Shown here piece by piece: positions 51,586-62,680 of a stretch of 64,000 nucleotides of DNA. Below the pieces are notes generated by a model. The model saw nothing but the letters and a program-made list of their open reading frames with translations. It was not told the origin of the DNA and did no database searches. Numbering within the stretch: the first letter of the stretch is position 1; the number at the start of each line of letters is the position of its first letter. The translations under genes and the position numbers were made by a program. This DNA comes from Vreelandella rituensis (GTDB lineage: Bacteria; Pseudomonadota; Gammaproteobacteria; Pseudomonadales; Halomonadaceae). Location of the stretch: contig NZ_QPIJ01000002.1 of NCBI RefSeq assembly GCF_003336665.1, forward strand, positions 1-64,000. The letters run 5' to 3'.

Positions 51586-52075
51586 GGCTGTGGTCGTGGG
51601 CATCCGAATGCGAATGCCCGTGTGAGTGACCGCCCGTTTGGTTATAGGCACCCGGCTCCGGGTCGAAGGTGGCGTTGTGGTGCTCAAGCTCAGCGCCCAG
51701 AAGCACGGCGAGTTCTTCCAGGACGTGATCCGGGGGGAAGCGTACCCAGCCGCCCCTGTCATCTTCACCTAACGCCAGCTGTACGTGGCGATTGCCCAGG
51801 TGATAGGCCAGCCGCGCCAGCGGTAAGCCAGCGGCCACCCGCGCAGTGACCACCGGCTCTACAGCGGCACAGACACGCACGACTTCACCGCTCTCAGCTT
51901 TCAGGCCTTCGCCGCTGCGCAGCACCGGGCCGCGATCCAGAAACAGCCCCAGTTCGCGACCGCTATCGCTCTGGGCTTTCAAGCGCCCGCGAATGCGCAG
52001 CTCGAAGGGCAGCGTCAGCGTGTCGCTGGCGGCGCTAGCCTCCACCGGCCCTAGACGTTCTATCAGTCTCAGCAT
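51563..52075 (-). CDS. ureE: Urease nickel metallochaperone UreE
   Basis: A 170-aa dimeric nickel chaperone. The N-terminal peptide-binding domain and the metal domain (YHLGNRHVQL) are standard. The C-terminal 20 residues are a His-rich tail ([23 protein letters not shown] in two stretches), which binds several Ni2+ ions. It passes nickel to UreG. It sits between ureC and ureF in the normal order. Confidence 0.95.
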   Translation of the reverse strand: MLRLIERLGPVEASAASDTLTLPFELRIRGRLKAQSDSGRELGLFLDRGPVLRSGEGLKAESGEVVRVCAAVEPVVTARVAAGLPLARLAYHLGNRHVQLALGEDDRGGWVRFPPDHVLEELAVLLGAELEHHNATFDPEPGAYNQTGGHSHGHSHSDAHDHSHEHHHAH

Positions 52076-52098
52076 GAGGGTTCCTTATAAAACGGTAC

Positions 52099-53810
<1,712 letters not shown>

Positions 53811-53814
<4 letters not shown>

Positions 53815-54146
53815 TGCTTACCTCCATCGAGCGCGCCCATCACATCGCCACGAAAGCCGTAAATTTCCCGCTTGCCGACATAGGGAATCAGCGTGACGTC
53901 ACGGCGCTGGCCGGGCTCGAAGCGAATCGCCGTACCGGCGGCCACATCCAGGCGGTAGCCGCGGGTTTTGTCGCGATCAAACACCAGCGCCGGGTTGGCT
54001 TCGGCAAAGTGGTAGTGGGAGCCAATCTGAATGGGCCGGTCACCGGTATTGGCCACTTCGACACTAATCCGCTCACGCCCCACGCACAGCTCGATATCAC
54101 CCGCTTTTAACTGATACTGTCCTGGAATCATTGGGCCGGGAATCAT
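53811..54146 (-). CDS. ureB: Urease beta subunit
   Basis: A 111-aa structural subunit: [21 protein letters not shown] and the C-terminal [16 protein letters not shown] are standard. ATG at 54146 has GGAGG seven bases upstream. A second Met five codons later (MIPGQYQLK) resembles the usual UreB start, but the ribosome site favours the first. It overlaps ureC by 4 bp. Confidence 0.96.
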
Positions 54147-54169
54147 GGCAGCCTCCTGGTTGCTGATAA

Positions 54170-54472
54170 TTAGTTAATCGGCGTATGGACTGTCACAAGT
54201 TTCGTACCGTCGGGGAAAGTGGCCTCGACCTGCACTTCGCCGACCATCTCGGCGACGCCTTCCATCACCTCATCGCGGCTGAGAATTTCACGACCGAAAC
54301 TCATCAGGTCAGCGACACTCCTGCCGTCGCGGGCGCCTTCCATGATCTCGAAGCTGATCAACGCCACGGCTTCCGGGTAATTGAGCTTCAAACCGCGAGC
54401 CTTGCGGCGTTCGGCCAGCTGGGCGGCTGAGAACAGCAGCAGCTTGTCCTTGTCTCTCGGTGTTAATTCCAT
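54170..54472 (-). CDS. ureA: Urease gamma subunit
   Basis: A 100-aa subunit starting [14 protein letters not shown] at 54472, the family norm. A frame start at 54487 adds five untypical residues. [17 protein letters not shown] and [14 protein letters not shown] are the characteristic blocks. It precedes ureB by 23 bp. Confidence 0.97.
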   Translation of the reverse strand: MELTPRDKDKLLLFSAAQLAERRKARGLKLNYPEAVALISFEIMEGARDGRSVADLMSFGREILSRDEVMEGVAEMVGEVQVEATFPDGTKLVTVHTPIN

Positions 54473-54499
54473 GGTGCGTTTCTCCAACAGTGCATCCGA

Positions 54500-55384
54500 T
54501 TACGTTAACCAAATACGCGGTGTATGGGCGTCTCGTTCAATCCACAGGGGGCGCAGAACATGCCAGGCCTGTTCGCATAATGCCCAGGCTTCGTTGCGCG
54601 AGTTGCCTAAATAGCGCAGTAGCAGAACACCGTGGCGGACGGTCACCGCCCAGCGCGGGTTATCCGGCAGCGCTTCACGAAGGGCTTCAACGGCGGCAGG
54701 TGCATCGGCAATGCCCACCACCCAGAGCGTGGCCTGCACCGTGGCGCCGCCCTGCCCCCAGCGGCCTTTGAAGCGTGGGTGCAAAGGATCGAGCGGTTGA
54801 CGTTCGAGCCACAGCGGTTTGCCGTCCAGCGTCAGGCGGAAACGCTGCTCGATACGCCCGGAAACATAGGGCAAGTCGCTTGCCGGACGGCCCAGGGCCA
54901 TCAATTCCCAGCCCAGGCAACGGGCGCTGCCGTGAAGATCGATGGTGGTGCGCTGCTCGCCTTTGGAGCCATCAAAAGCGATGGTCTCCTGGGGTAGCCA
55001 CTCAAGGGAGGCGCCATCGTCAACGCTGAGCCGGGTGTGCTGCGTCCACGCCACGCCCTGGCTGTCGGCTTTATAGAGTTTATTGGCGGCGGGGGTAGTC
55101 AGCAGCGCATGGGCACCGCGCTCTACATGAGCGCTAATGGTGAGCGCATCGCCGCTGACCAGCCCGCCCGGCGGGTGAAGCACATACACATGGCAGGCCT
55201 CATTGCTGCCTTCCGGGTAGAAGGGGCGCTGAACCCGCAGCGGCCCCTGATGGCGCGCCTGCACCATGCGAGTAGCGCCATCGCGCCGGGCAAACACCAG
55301 CTCAAGCGAAGCCGCCCAGTGACGGCCTGCATCGAAACGGTGGCCGGAGGGGGAAACTGGCATTGCTGGCGCACATAGGGTCAT
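54500..55384 (-). CDS. ureD: Urease accessory protein UreD
   Basis: A 294-aa protein that binds apo-urease and channels nickel from UreFG. Conserved features are LVFARRDGATRMVQARHQGPLRVQRPFYPEG, LHPPGGLVSGD, TPAANKLYKA and LPQETIAFDG. It is the first gene of the minus-strand cluster ureD-A-B-C-E-F-G. The start could be the first or second Met. Confidence 0.94.
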   Translation of the reverse strand: MTLCAPAMPVSPSGHRFDAGRHWAASLELVFARRDGATRMVQARHQGPLRVQRPFYPEGSNEACHVYVLHPPGGLVSGDALTISAHVERGAHALLTTPAANKLYKADSQGVAWTQHTRLSVDDGASLEWLPQETIAFDGSKGEQRTTIDLHGSARCLGWELMALGRPASDLPYVSGRIEQRFRLTLDGKPLWLERQPLDPLHPRFKGRWGQGGATVQATLWVVGIADAPAAVEALREALPDNPRWAVTVRHGVLLLRYLGNSRNEAWALCEQAWHVLRPLWIERDAHTPRIWLT

Positions 55385-55501
55385 AAAGCAGGCTCATTGG
55401 CGTCGTGATCTGCCCTTACCTAAGCAATCTATGTGCCAAAATTGTGAATTTTAGATTTTTTATATTTATATTCAATTACTTGCTAATAAAAAAGCAGCAC
55501 C

Positions 55502-55538
55502 AAAAAACACCCAGCGCGCCATTTTGGCACGCTGGGTG
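55502..55538 (-). terminator. Terminator-like hairpin upstream of ureD
   Basis: On the minus strand CACCCAGCG (55538-55530) pairs with CGCTGGGTG (55516-55508), with a short loop, followed directly by TTTTTTG. It points toward ureD and lies about 120 bases before it. No minus-strand gene ends here, so it is either the end of an unseen short RNA or an attenuator in the ure leader. Confidence 0.8.
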
Positions 55539-55623
55539 AGGGTAAGTGCACGGTTTTGGTACGCGTATTTAACTTATAAAGCCAATAACTCCCTGAGATC
55601 GCACCCTTGGCCACGCGCACCAC

Positions 55624-55652
55624 TTGACGGGAGCCAAAGCGCCACGTATACC
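55624..55652 (+). promoter_or_regulatory. Promoter of the Xre-RES toxin-antitoxin operon
   Basis: TTGACG (55624-55629), 17-base spacer and TATACC (55647-55652) match a sigma-70 promoter well and lie 40 bases before the antitoxin start. Confidence 0.75.
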
Positions 55653-55680
55653 ATTTGATATGTCTTCGAAATATCAAATG
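55652..55680. promoter_or_regulatory. Operator palindrome for Xre antitoxin
   Basis: CATTTGATAT (55652-55661) and ATATCAAATG (55671-55680) are perfect 10-bp inverted copies nine bases apart, touching the -10 element and covering the start point. This is the layout expected for autorepression by the Xre antitoxin. Confidence 0.8.
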
Positions 55681-55691
55681 AGGATAGCGCC

Positions 55692-56141
55692 ATGGATATC
55701 CATTTCACGCAATACCAGCCACCCAAAGCCTTGGCATCCGGTTTCTGGCAACAGATCGGCTTGCCTGCCCGAGGCCGCAAGCTGCATGAGTTACTGCATG
55801 AAGGCGTGGAGTACCGGGTCTACCCCAAGCTTGCCCAGGTGACAGGTATCGAGCAGAAGGCACTGGCACGCTACGTGAACATTCCCTCTGCCACACTGAG
55901 CCGCCGCGCCAAATCGGGCCGTTTCAAGATGGCGGAAAGCGATCGGCTATATCGCTTTGCCGAGCTCTTCAAAGCGGCGCTGGATCTGTTTGAGGGTGAC
56001 ACCGAGGGAGCCCGCGCCTGGCTGCTCAAACCCAATATCGGGCTAGGCGGACGCAGGCCCATCGAAATGTGCGCCACATCGGCCGAGTACCAAACGGTAT
56101 TGAACCTGATAGGACGGCTAGAGCACGGGGTCTCTGCATGA
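55692..56141 (+). CDS. Xre/MbcA/ParS-type antitoxin
   Basis: A 149-aa antitoxin. Helix-turn-helix at about 58-80 (QKALARYVNIPSATLSRRAKSG) and a C-terminal antitoxin domain (FEGDTEGARAWLLKPNIGLGGRRPIEM) are the marks of the DUF2384 family that partners RES toxins. The last residues would plug the toxin's NAD site. The ATG follows GAGGATAG, and the stop overlaps the toxin start as ATGA. Confidence 0.92.
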   Translation: MDIHFTQYQPPKALASGFWQQIGLPARGRKLHELLHEGVEYRVYPKLAQVTGIEQKALARYVNIPSATLSRRAKSGRFKMAESDRLYRFAELFKAALDLFEGDTEGARAWLLKPNIGLGGRRPIEMCATSAEYQTVLNLIGRLEHGVSA

Positions 56142-56602
56142 CTGAGATCACCGCCTATCGACTGATCAAGCGTAAGTATCTGGAAAGCGCTTTCGATGGC
56201 GAGGGCGCACGCCTTTATGGTGGGCGCTGGAACAGTCCCGGGAATGCCTGTGTGTATGTGGCAGGCGCCGAGTCGCTGGCGCTGCTTGAAATCATGGTGC
56301 ATCTGGAAAGCTATCGGCTGCTCAATGCGTATGCGCTGCTGCGCCTGACCCTGCCATCCGGGAGCATTTTAAGCGTTGGCGCAGAGGATCTACCGGGCAA
56401 CTGGCAGGAAGCGCCAGCGCCGGCAGAAACCGCCGAACTTGGCGATGGCTGGCTGGCGTCCGGCCAGAGTCTGGCCCTGGCACTGCCGAGCGTGGTCGTG
56501 CCAAGAGAGTTCAACTACATGCTCAACCCAGCACATCCCTTGTTTGATCAAACCGTCGCGGTGGCCGGGGCGCTGCCCTTCCAGCCCGGCCCAAGACTTT
56601 GA
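56138..56602 (+). CDS. RES-domain toxin (NAD-degrading)
   Basis: A 154-aa RES toxin beginning MTEITAYRLIKRKYL at 56138. The family-defining Arg/Glu/Ser pocket is visible: GARLYGGRWNSPG (R), YVAGAESLALLEIMVHL (E) and PREFNYMLNPAHP. RES toxins degrade NAD+ and stop growth unless held by the Xre antitoxin. It is convergent with urtE, 16 bases apart. The pair sits between the urease and urea-transport operons and is probably an independent insertion. Confidence 0.92.
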   Translation: MTEITAYRLIKRKYLESAFDGEGARLYGGRWNSPGNACVYVAGAESLALLEIMVHLESYRLLNAYALLRLTLPSGSILSVGAEDLPGNWQEAPAPAETAELGDGWLASGQSLALALPSVVVPREFNYMLNPAHPLFDQTVAVAGALPFQPGPRL

Positions 56603-56618
56603 ACCGGGTGTGGATAAC

Positions 56619-57317
56619 TTAAACCGTCAAATGCTGCTTGATCAGCTCATCGGAAAGCGCTGCGATCTCGCCCTTGGCAACAGGGCGGCCGCGGTCCATG
56701 ATCACGAAGCGGTCGGCGTATTTGCGGGCGAAAGGCAGTTTCTGTTCCACCAGCAGTACGGTCAAGCCGTCCTCCTCGATCAAGCGACGGATCACCTGGC
56801 CGATCTGGGCGACGATATTGGGCTGAATGCCCTCCCCCGGCTCGTCCAGAATCAATACCTTGGGCTCGATGACCAGGGCACGGCCGATGGCCAGTTGCTG
56901 TTGCTGGCCACCGGAAAGGTCCCCACCCCGGCGGTGCTGCATTTCCTTGAGTACCGGAAACAGCTCGAAAATACGCTCGGGAATTTTCTTCAGGCCATCG
57001 CTGCGGGCGGCAAGGCCGGTACGTAGGTTTTCCTCCACGGTGAGCAGCGGAAATATCTGGCGGCCCTGGGGCACGTAACCGATGCCCAGGCGCGCACGCG
57101 CCTCCAGCGGTTTCTGGGTCAGTTCCACGTCGTCGGCGTAGCGGATATGCCCGCCGGCAACCGCCACTTCGCCCATGACCGCCTTGAGCAGCGTGGTCTT
57201 GCCCACCCCGTTGCGCCCCATCACGCAGGTGCATTCCCCCTTGGGCACTTCCAGGTCGAGCCCCCAGAGGGTGTGGCTTTCGCCATAGAATTGGTCGAGC
57301 TTTTCGATCTTGAGCAT
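56619..57317 (-). CDS. urtE: Urea ABC transporter ATP-binding protein UrtE
   Basis: A 232-aa LivF-type ATPase: GRNGVGKTTLLKAVMG (Walker A), YVPQGRQIFPLLTVEENL (Q-loop), DLSGGQQQQLAIGRAL (signature), LILDEPGEGIQPNIV (Walker B). MLKIEKLDQFYGESHTLWG is the usual UrtE start. It overlaps urtD as TGATG. It is the last gene of urtABCDE. Confidence 0.95.
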   Translation of the reverse strand: MLKIEKLDQFYGESHTLWGLDLEVPKGECTCVMGRNGVGKTTLLKAVMGEVAVAGGHIRYADDVELTQKPLEARARLGIGYVPQGRQIFPLLTVEENLRTGLAARSDGLKKIPERIFELFPVLKEMQHRRGGDLSGGQQQQLAIGRALVIEPKVLILDEPGEGIQPNIVAQIGQVIRRLIEEDGLTVLLVEQKLPFARKYADRFVIMDRGRPVAKGEIAALSDELIKQHLTV

Positions 57318-58153
57318 CAGGCCGCCTCCTCGTCTTCCACGCCCAGATACACCTCGACCACTTTCGGATCGCTTGCGACCTGATCCATGCTGCCCTCGGC
57401 CAGCACGCTGCCTTGGTGCAGCACGGTGACCTTACGGGCAATCGAGCGTATGAAGCCCATGTCGTGCTCCACCACCACCACCGACTGCTTGCCGGCCAGA
57501 CTGATGAGAAGCTCTCCGGTACGCTCCATTTCCTGCTCGGTCATGCCCGCCACGGGTTCGTCGACCAGCAACAGACGCGGCTTTTGCATCAGCAGCATGC
57601 CGATCTCCAGCCACTGTTTCTGACCGTGGGAGAGAATTCCCGCCGGGCGATATCTGAGCTCGGTCAAGCCGATGGTTTCCAGCACTTCCTCGATGCGGTC
57701 TTTGATCTCGCCGGTCATGCGGGCGGTCAGGGTAGCAAAGATGCGCTTGTCCGCCGCCATGGCCAATTCCAGGTTGTCGAACACGGAAAGTGCCTCGAAT
57801 ACCGTGGGTTTCTGGAACTTGCGGCCGATACCCAGGCTGGCGATTTGCGGCTCGTTCATGTCGAGCAGGTTATGTCGGCTACCGAACCACACGCTGCCGG
57901 TCGTCGGCCGGGTCTTCCCGGTGATGATGTCCATCATGGTGGTCTTGCCTGCGCCATTGGGGCCGATGATGCAGCGCAGCTCGCCGTCGTCGATGGTCAG
58001 GTTGAGGTTATTGATCGCCTTGAAGCCATCGAAGCTCACCGTGACGTCTTCCATGTAAAGAATCGGCCCGTGGCGCACATCCACAGGGGAAGCCTGGGGC
58101 GCCAGAAAATCAAACACCCGCTCACGATCGGCCAGGGAACGTAACAAGCTCAT
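57317..58153 (-). CDS. urtD: Urea ABC transporter ATP-binding protein UrtD
   Basis: A 278-aa LivG-type ATPase: IGPNGAGKTTMMDIITG (Walker A), LSHGQKQWLEIGMLLMQKPRLLLVDEPVAGMT (a signature variant followed by Walker B), VVVEHDMGFI. The 30-residue N-terminal extension before VTVSFDGFKAI is normal for UrtD. Overlaps urtC by 4 bp. Confidence 0.95.
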   Translation of the reverse strand: MSLLRSLADRERVFDFLAPQASPVDVRHGPILYMEDVTVSFDGFKAINNLNLTIDDGELRCIIGPNGAGKTTMMDIITGKTRPTTGSVWFGSRHNLLDMNEPQIASLGIGRKFQKPTVFEALSVFDNLELAMAADKRIFATLTARMTGEIKDRIEEVLETIGLTELRYRPAGILSHGQKQWLEIGMLLMQKPRLLLVDEPVAGMTEQEMERTGELLISLAGKQSVVVVEHDMGFIRSIARKVTVLHQGSVLAEGSMDQVASDPKVVEVYLGVEDEEAA

Positions 58154-59295
58154 GCGGTTGCCTCCTGGGGTTTCGTGTTGTCGTCTCGATCATTGGGTTT
58201 ACGCTTGACGCGGTAGGCCAATAGTCCCGCCACGCCCTTGGGCAGAAAGACCGTGACCAGCACGAACAGCGCACCCAGGGCGAACAGCCAGGCATCCGGC
58301 ATCACCCCGGTGAAGACGGTCTTGGCGTAGTTGACCAGAATCGCCCCGATCACCGCGCCGTACAGCGTGGCTCGGCCACCCAGTGCCACCCACAGCACGA
58401 TCTCGATGGAGAAGATCGGCGAGAATTCACTGGGATTGATGATGCCCACCTGAGGCACGTAGAGCGCCCCCGCCACCCCGGCGAGCATCGCCGAGACCAC
58501 GAACACGAACAGCTGGAAGCGCTCGACCCGATAGCCCAGAAAGCGCGTGCGCGCCTCGGCGTCCCGGCTGGCGATGCTCACCCGGCCCAATTTGCTGCCA
58601 ACAATCGCCCGGCACAGGATATACCCCAGCCCCAGCGCCACGCCGGTGGCCAGAAACAGCCCCAGGCGGGTGGCGTCGCTGCGCAGGCTGAAGCCGAGAA
58701 TCTCGCGAAAGTCGGTCAAGCCATTGTTGCCGCCGAAGCCCATCTCGTTACGAAAGAACGCCAGCATCAGCGCGAAGGTCAACGCCTGGGTGATGATCGA
58801 CAGATAGACGCCGGTGACCCGCGAGCGAAACGCCAGGAAGCCGAACACCAGCGCCAAAAGCCCCGGCGCCAGCAGCACCATCAGGAAGGCGAACCCGGCC
58901 ATGTCGAAGCCCTGCCAGTACCAGGGCAGGCTGTCCCAGTTGAGAAAAACCATGAAATCCGGCAGTTCCGGGTGGCCGTAAGTGCCCCGGTCGCCGATCT
59001 GGCGCATCAGGTACATGCCCATGGCGTAGCCGCCCAGGGCGAAGAAGGCGCCATGGCCCAGGCTGAGAATCCCCAGATAGCCCCACACCAGATCCACCGC
59101 CACGGCAAGCAAGGCGTAGCTCAGGTACTTGCCGAACAGGTTCACGGTATAGGCGCTGACGTGCAGCGGATTGCCTTGGGGCACCGCCACATGCAGCAGG
59201 GTGACAAGCGCCAGGGCGGTCAACAGCACCCCCAGGAAAACTTGTGTCGAACGCTCGCTGAATGGCCGTGCCAGCCAGAATTTTGAAGCATGCAT
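58150..59295 (-). CDS. urtC: Urea ABC transporter permease UrtC
   Basis: A 381-aa LivM-type membrane protein with about nine helices. Features are LVWGYLGILSLGHGAFFALGGYAMGMYLMRQ, ITQALTFALMLAFFRNEMGFGGNNGLTDF and the EAA-like loop RFLGYRVERFQLFVF. It pairs with UrtB to form the channel. Starts six bases beyond the urtB stop region. Confidence 0.95.
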   Translation of the reverse strand: MHASKFWLARPFSERSTQVFLGVLLTALALVTLLHVAVPQGNPLHVSAYTVNLFGKYLSYALLAVAVDLVWGYLGILSLGHGAFFALGGYAMGMYLMRQIGDRGTYGHPELPDFMVFLNWDSLPWYWQGFDMAGFAFLMVLLAPGLLALVFGFLAFRSRVTGVYLSIITQALTFALMLAFFRNEMGFGGNNGLTDFREILGFSLRSDATRLGLFLATGVALGLGYILCRAIVGSKLGRVSIASRDAEARTRFLGYRVERFQLFVFVVSAMLAGVAGALYVPQVGIINPSEFSPIFSIEIVLWVALGGRATLYGAVIGAILVNYAKTVFTGVMPDAWLFALGALFVLVTVFLPKGVAGLLAYRVKRKPNDRDDNTKPQEATA

Positions 59296-59298
59296 GAC

Positions 59299-60897
59299 TT
59301 AGCCCTCCGCTGCCCGGCCCTTTTGCGGAAAGAGTCCGCGTGGGCGTTTTTGAATGAACAGGATGATGAACACCAAGACGATGATCTTGGCCAGCACAGC
59401 GCCCGCCCAAGGCTCGATGAGCTGGTTCATCACCCCCAGCGAAAGACCCGCTACCAGTGTGCCCCACAGATTGCCCACCCCGCCGAACACCACCACCATG
59501 AATGAATCGATGATGTAGTTCTGACCCAGGTTGGGGCCGACGTTGGTCAGCTGGGACAGCGCCACCCCGGCCAGCCCCGCCACCCCGGAACCCAGGGCGA
59601 AGGTCATGATATCCACGCGGGTGGCGCGAATGCCCATGGCGCGCGCCATGCTGCGATTCTGGGTCACCGCGCGCACTTCAAGCCCCAGGCGCGTGCGGCG
59701 CATGATCAGCATCAGCCCGGCGAACACCACCAGCGCGAAGCCCAGCACGAACAGGCGGTTCAGCGTCAACGACAGCGCATCGTTGACCACCAGCGAACCG
59801 CTCATCCACTCCGGCGACACCACGGTGCGGTTGAGGGGCGAAATCACGGTACGTACCAACTGCTGCAGAATCAGGCTGACACCGAAGGTGGCCAGCAGGG
59901 TTTCCAGGGGGCGTCCTTTCAAAAACTGGATCACGCCGCGCTCGATGGCGATGCCCGCGAGCGCCGCCACCAGAAAACCGGCGGGAATTGACATAATCAA
60001 CGCCAGGCCGGGCTGGCCCGGTAATAGTTGCTACATGCCCCAGGTGGTGTAGGCGCCCAGCATGATCAACTCGCCATGCGCCATGTTGATCACCCCCATC
60101 ACGCCGAAGGTGATCGCCAGGCCGATGGCCGCCAGCACCAGCACCGACCCCAGAGAAAGCCCGAAATACAGGGTCTCCAGGCCGCGATTGATCTTGAGGT
60201 TCTGCTCGATGCTGGTCAGCGCCGCCTGGGCGGCATCGGCGACTACCGGGTCATCGCCTTGGGCGGCGCGGCTCAGGGCCACGCGCGCTCGGGGATGCAA
60301 GCTGCCGTGCAGCGCCTCGACCCCGGCCATCTCGCCCTGCTCGGCCCGATGGATCGCCACTGCCTGGGTCAGGCGTCGCTTCACCTGGGCGTCATCTTCC
60401 TGTTCGATCAGCTCGCTTATCGGCTGGACCAGATCGCCATCCACTTCGCCCAATAAGCGTTCGGCGGAAGCACGCCGCTTGTCCAGGTCGGGGGAGTACA
60501 GATCCGCCACGGCAATGGCGCTACGCAGCTGGTTGCGCAAGGCATTGTTGATGCCGATGCGGTCCAGCTCGCGGCGCGACATTTCGCCGAGGTGTTCGCC
60601 GCTCAAGGCGTCTTCGACCGGCCAGTCGCGGCCACGGTTTTCGAGTACGATCACGAAGCGGCCGTCGTCGCTGCGCTGCAGGCGGCCGTCCAATAAGGAT
60701 TCCAGCCAGCCGCGGGCGCGTTCGTCGTCGCTCTGAACGATGGCGGTAATCGCTTCGCCCTTCTCGGCGTAGGAGTCGGTATCCAGCGCTTCGAGCAATT
60801 GGGTGGCTGTCTTATCCTCGGGAGAAGTGCCTTGGGCCTGGGCGCCGAACGCCAGCGCCAGCATCACCCACAGCCAACAGCAAAGAATACGCCGCAT
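59299..60897 (-). pseudogene. urtB: Urea ABC transporter permease UrtB with in-frame amber stop
   Basis: Reads as one 533-codon frame broken only by TAG at 60033-60031. The first part (288 aa) has a signal peptide, the long periplasmic UrtB-specific domain ([21 protein letters not shown]) and the first helices up to LGAYTTWGM. The second (from CAA at 60030) continues without a shift as QLLPGQPGLALIMSIPAGF, then the LivH-type core (RPLETLLATFGVSLILQQLVR, FGGVGNLWGTL). In homologues the broken position is a Gln (VQQL), so one C-to-T change explains it. If real, no full permease is made unless the stop is read through. A sequencing error is the alternative. Confidence 0.88.
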
Positions 60898-60988
60898 GGG
60901 TTCTTCCTTTGTATAAACAAGCGGTCAGGAGATAGCGTGCAGCCCCGCTGCCTGGCGGCGAGGCTTGAGTGGTGTTACTTATCTGGTA

Positions 60989-62332
60989 TCACTCGGCGAG
61001 TGCCGCTTCGGCTTCTTCGACCGCTGTGCTACCCCCGCAGGAACCTTCCGCCACGTTGAAGTTGCCGCAGCGCATCGGCGCGCGCCAATCGGCAATCAGG
61101 TCACGCGAGCCGGGCAGGTAGTCGGACCAGGCATCGCCGACCACGGTGGAAGGCGTCTGCCAGACCACATCGAACTGGCCGTTGTCCTGTATTTCACCGA
61201 TCAGCACCGGCTTGGTGATGTGGTGATTGGGCATCATCGCCGCATAGCCGCCGGAGAGGTTGGGTACGGTTACACCGATAATCGCGTCCTTGACCGCATC
61301 GACCTCGACGGTGCCGGCCTTGCGTACCGCTTCAGTCCACATGTTGAAGCCGATGTAGTGCGCTTCCATGGGATCGTTGGTCACCGACATATCGTCCCCG
61401 GTGTAGTCGATCCAGGCATCGATGAAGTCGTAGTTGGCGTCGGTATCCACGCTCATGAAGTAGTTCCAGGCGGCAAGGTGGCCGACCAGCGGGCCGGTAT
61501 CGATACCCGACAGCTCCTGCTCGCCCACCGAGAAGGCGACCACCGGAATGTCGGCGGCATCGATGCCCTGGTTGGCCAGCTCACGGTAGAAGGGCACGTT
61601 GGCATCACCGTTGATGGTCGAGACCACGGCGGTCTTCTTGCCTTCACGGCCGAAACGGCTGATATCGGAGACGATGTTCTGCCAGTCGGAATGCCCGAAC
61701 GGCGTGTAGTTGACCATGATGTCCGCGTCCGCCACGCCGAATTCTTCCTTCAGATAGGCTTCGAGAATGCGGTTGGTGGTGCGCGGATAGACGTAGTCGG
61801 TACCCGCCAGCACCCAGCGCTCCACACCCACCTGGTCGTGCAGGTAGTTGACCGCCGGAATCGCCTGCTGGTTGGGCGCCGCCCCGGTGTAGAAGACGTT
61901 CTGCGAGGACTCCTCACCCTCGTACTGCACCGGGTAGAACAGCAGGCCGTTGAGCTCCTCGACCACCGGCAATACCGCCTTGCGCGACACTGAGGTCCAG
62001 TTGCCGAAGATCACATCCACTTCTTCCTGGGCAAGCAGCTCACGGGCACGCTCGGCGAACAACGGCCAGTTGGAGGCCGGGTCGACCACCACGGCTTCCA
62101 GCTGGCGCCCCAGCAAGCCGCCCGCTTCGTTCTGCTTTTCGATCAGCATCTCGACGGTATCTTTGAGCGTGGTTTCACTGATCGCCATGGTGCCGGAAAG
62201 CGAATGCAGAATACCCACCTTGATCGGGTCTTGCGCCTGGGCCATTGCCTGAGCCCCGGCGCCCATGACGGCGGCTGACACTAGCGCAGTGGCCAGGTAA
62301 CGGGCATGTGGTTTAGGTTGCAATGTGATCAC
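60989..62332 (-). CDS. urtA: Urea ABC transporter substrate-binding protein UrtA
   Basis: A 447-aa periplasmic binding protein from a GTG (62332) with GGAG nine bases upstream. Signal peptide ALVSAAVMGAGAQAMAQA. Mature part: DPIKVGILHSLSGTMAISET, VDPASNWPLFAERAREL, VIFGNWTSVSRKAVLPV, ENGLLFYPVQYEG-like LNGLLFYPVQYEGEES and GTDYVYPRTTN, all UrtA features. It is the first and most expressed type of gene in the operon, upstream of urtB by about 90 bases. Confidence 0.96.
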   Translation of the reverse strand: MITLQPKPHARYLATALVSAAVMGAGAQAMAQAQDPIKVGILHSLSGTMAISETTLKDTVEMLIEKQNEAGGLLGRQLEAVVVDPASNWPLFAERARELLAQEEVDVIFGNWTSVSRKAVLPVVEELNGLLFYPVQYEGEESSQNVFYTGAAPNQQAIPAVNYLHDQVGVERWVLAGTDYVYPRTTNRILEAYLKEEFGVADADIMVNYTPFGHSDWQNIVSDISRFGREGKKTAVVSTINGDANVPFYRELANQGIDAADIPVVAFSVGEQELSGIDTGPLVGHLAAWNYFMSVDTDANYDFIDAWIDYTGDDMSVTNDPMEAHYIGFNMWTEAVRKAGTVEVDAVKDAIIGVTVPNLSGGYAAMMPNHHITKPVLIGEIQDNGQFDVVWQTPSTVVGDAWSDYLPGSRDLIADWRAPMRCGNFNVAEGSCGGSTAVEEAEAALAE

Positions 62333-62680
62333 TGGAACTCCTTCGCCCCGCAGGGGCTCGTTAGGGTGATCGCGTACGCTCGACGGTCGTGCAAGGCGGT
62401 ACGCGGAACAGCCACCAGCACTTGCAAAGGCTGCGCCACATTGCTGAAAAATATTTTTTAATGCTTAAATTCAAAAAGTTGAAACAAAACGTCCAACCCG
62501 CTTTCGCGCAACTGCACTACTTTTGAGCACCAACTTCCTGCGCCTTTTCGGCAGACGCACCAAAAAAGTGCTTTCAGGCACCCGGTTGCGGTTGCGCCAT
62601 TCCAGGCACTGCCTAGGCACTGACGAAGCATACCTAGGCGCTACATGAGGCGCCCACAAAAGACTGGCCAGATGAGAGAC
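62333..62680. other. Intergenic region between urtA and BCCT transporter genes
   Basis: About 350 bases with no supported gene. It must contain the urt promoter. I looked for a sigma-54 GG-N10-GC element on the minus strand and found none convincing. An AT-rich stretch lies at 62450-62490. Confidence 0.45.

Noticed and set aside
55483-55677. Short minus-strand open frame before the ure leader hairpin
   Set aside because: No ribosome site or family resemblance. It overlaps the toxin-antitoxin promoter and operator.
62560-62600. Possible sigma-54 promoter (GGCAC...TTGC)
   Set aside because: Spacing between the GG and GC elements is 9, not 10, and it faces the plus strand, away from urtA.
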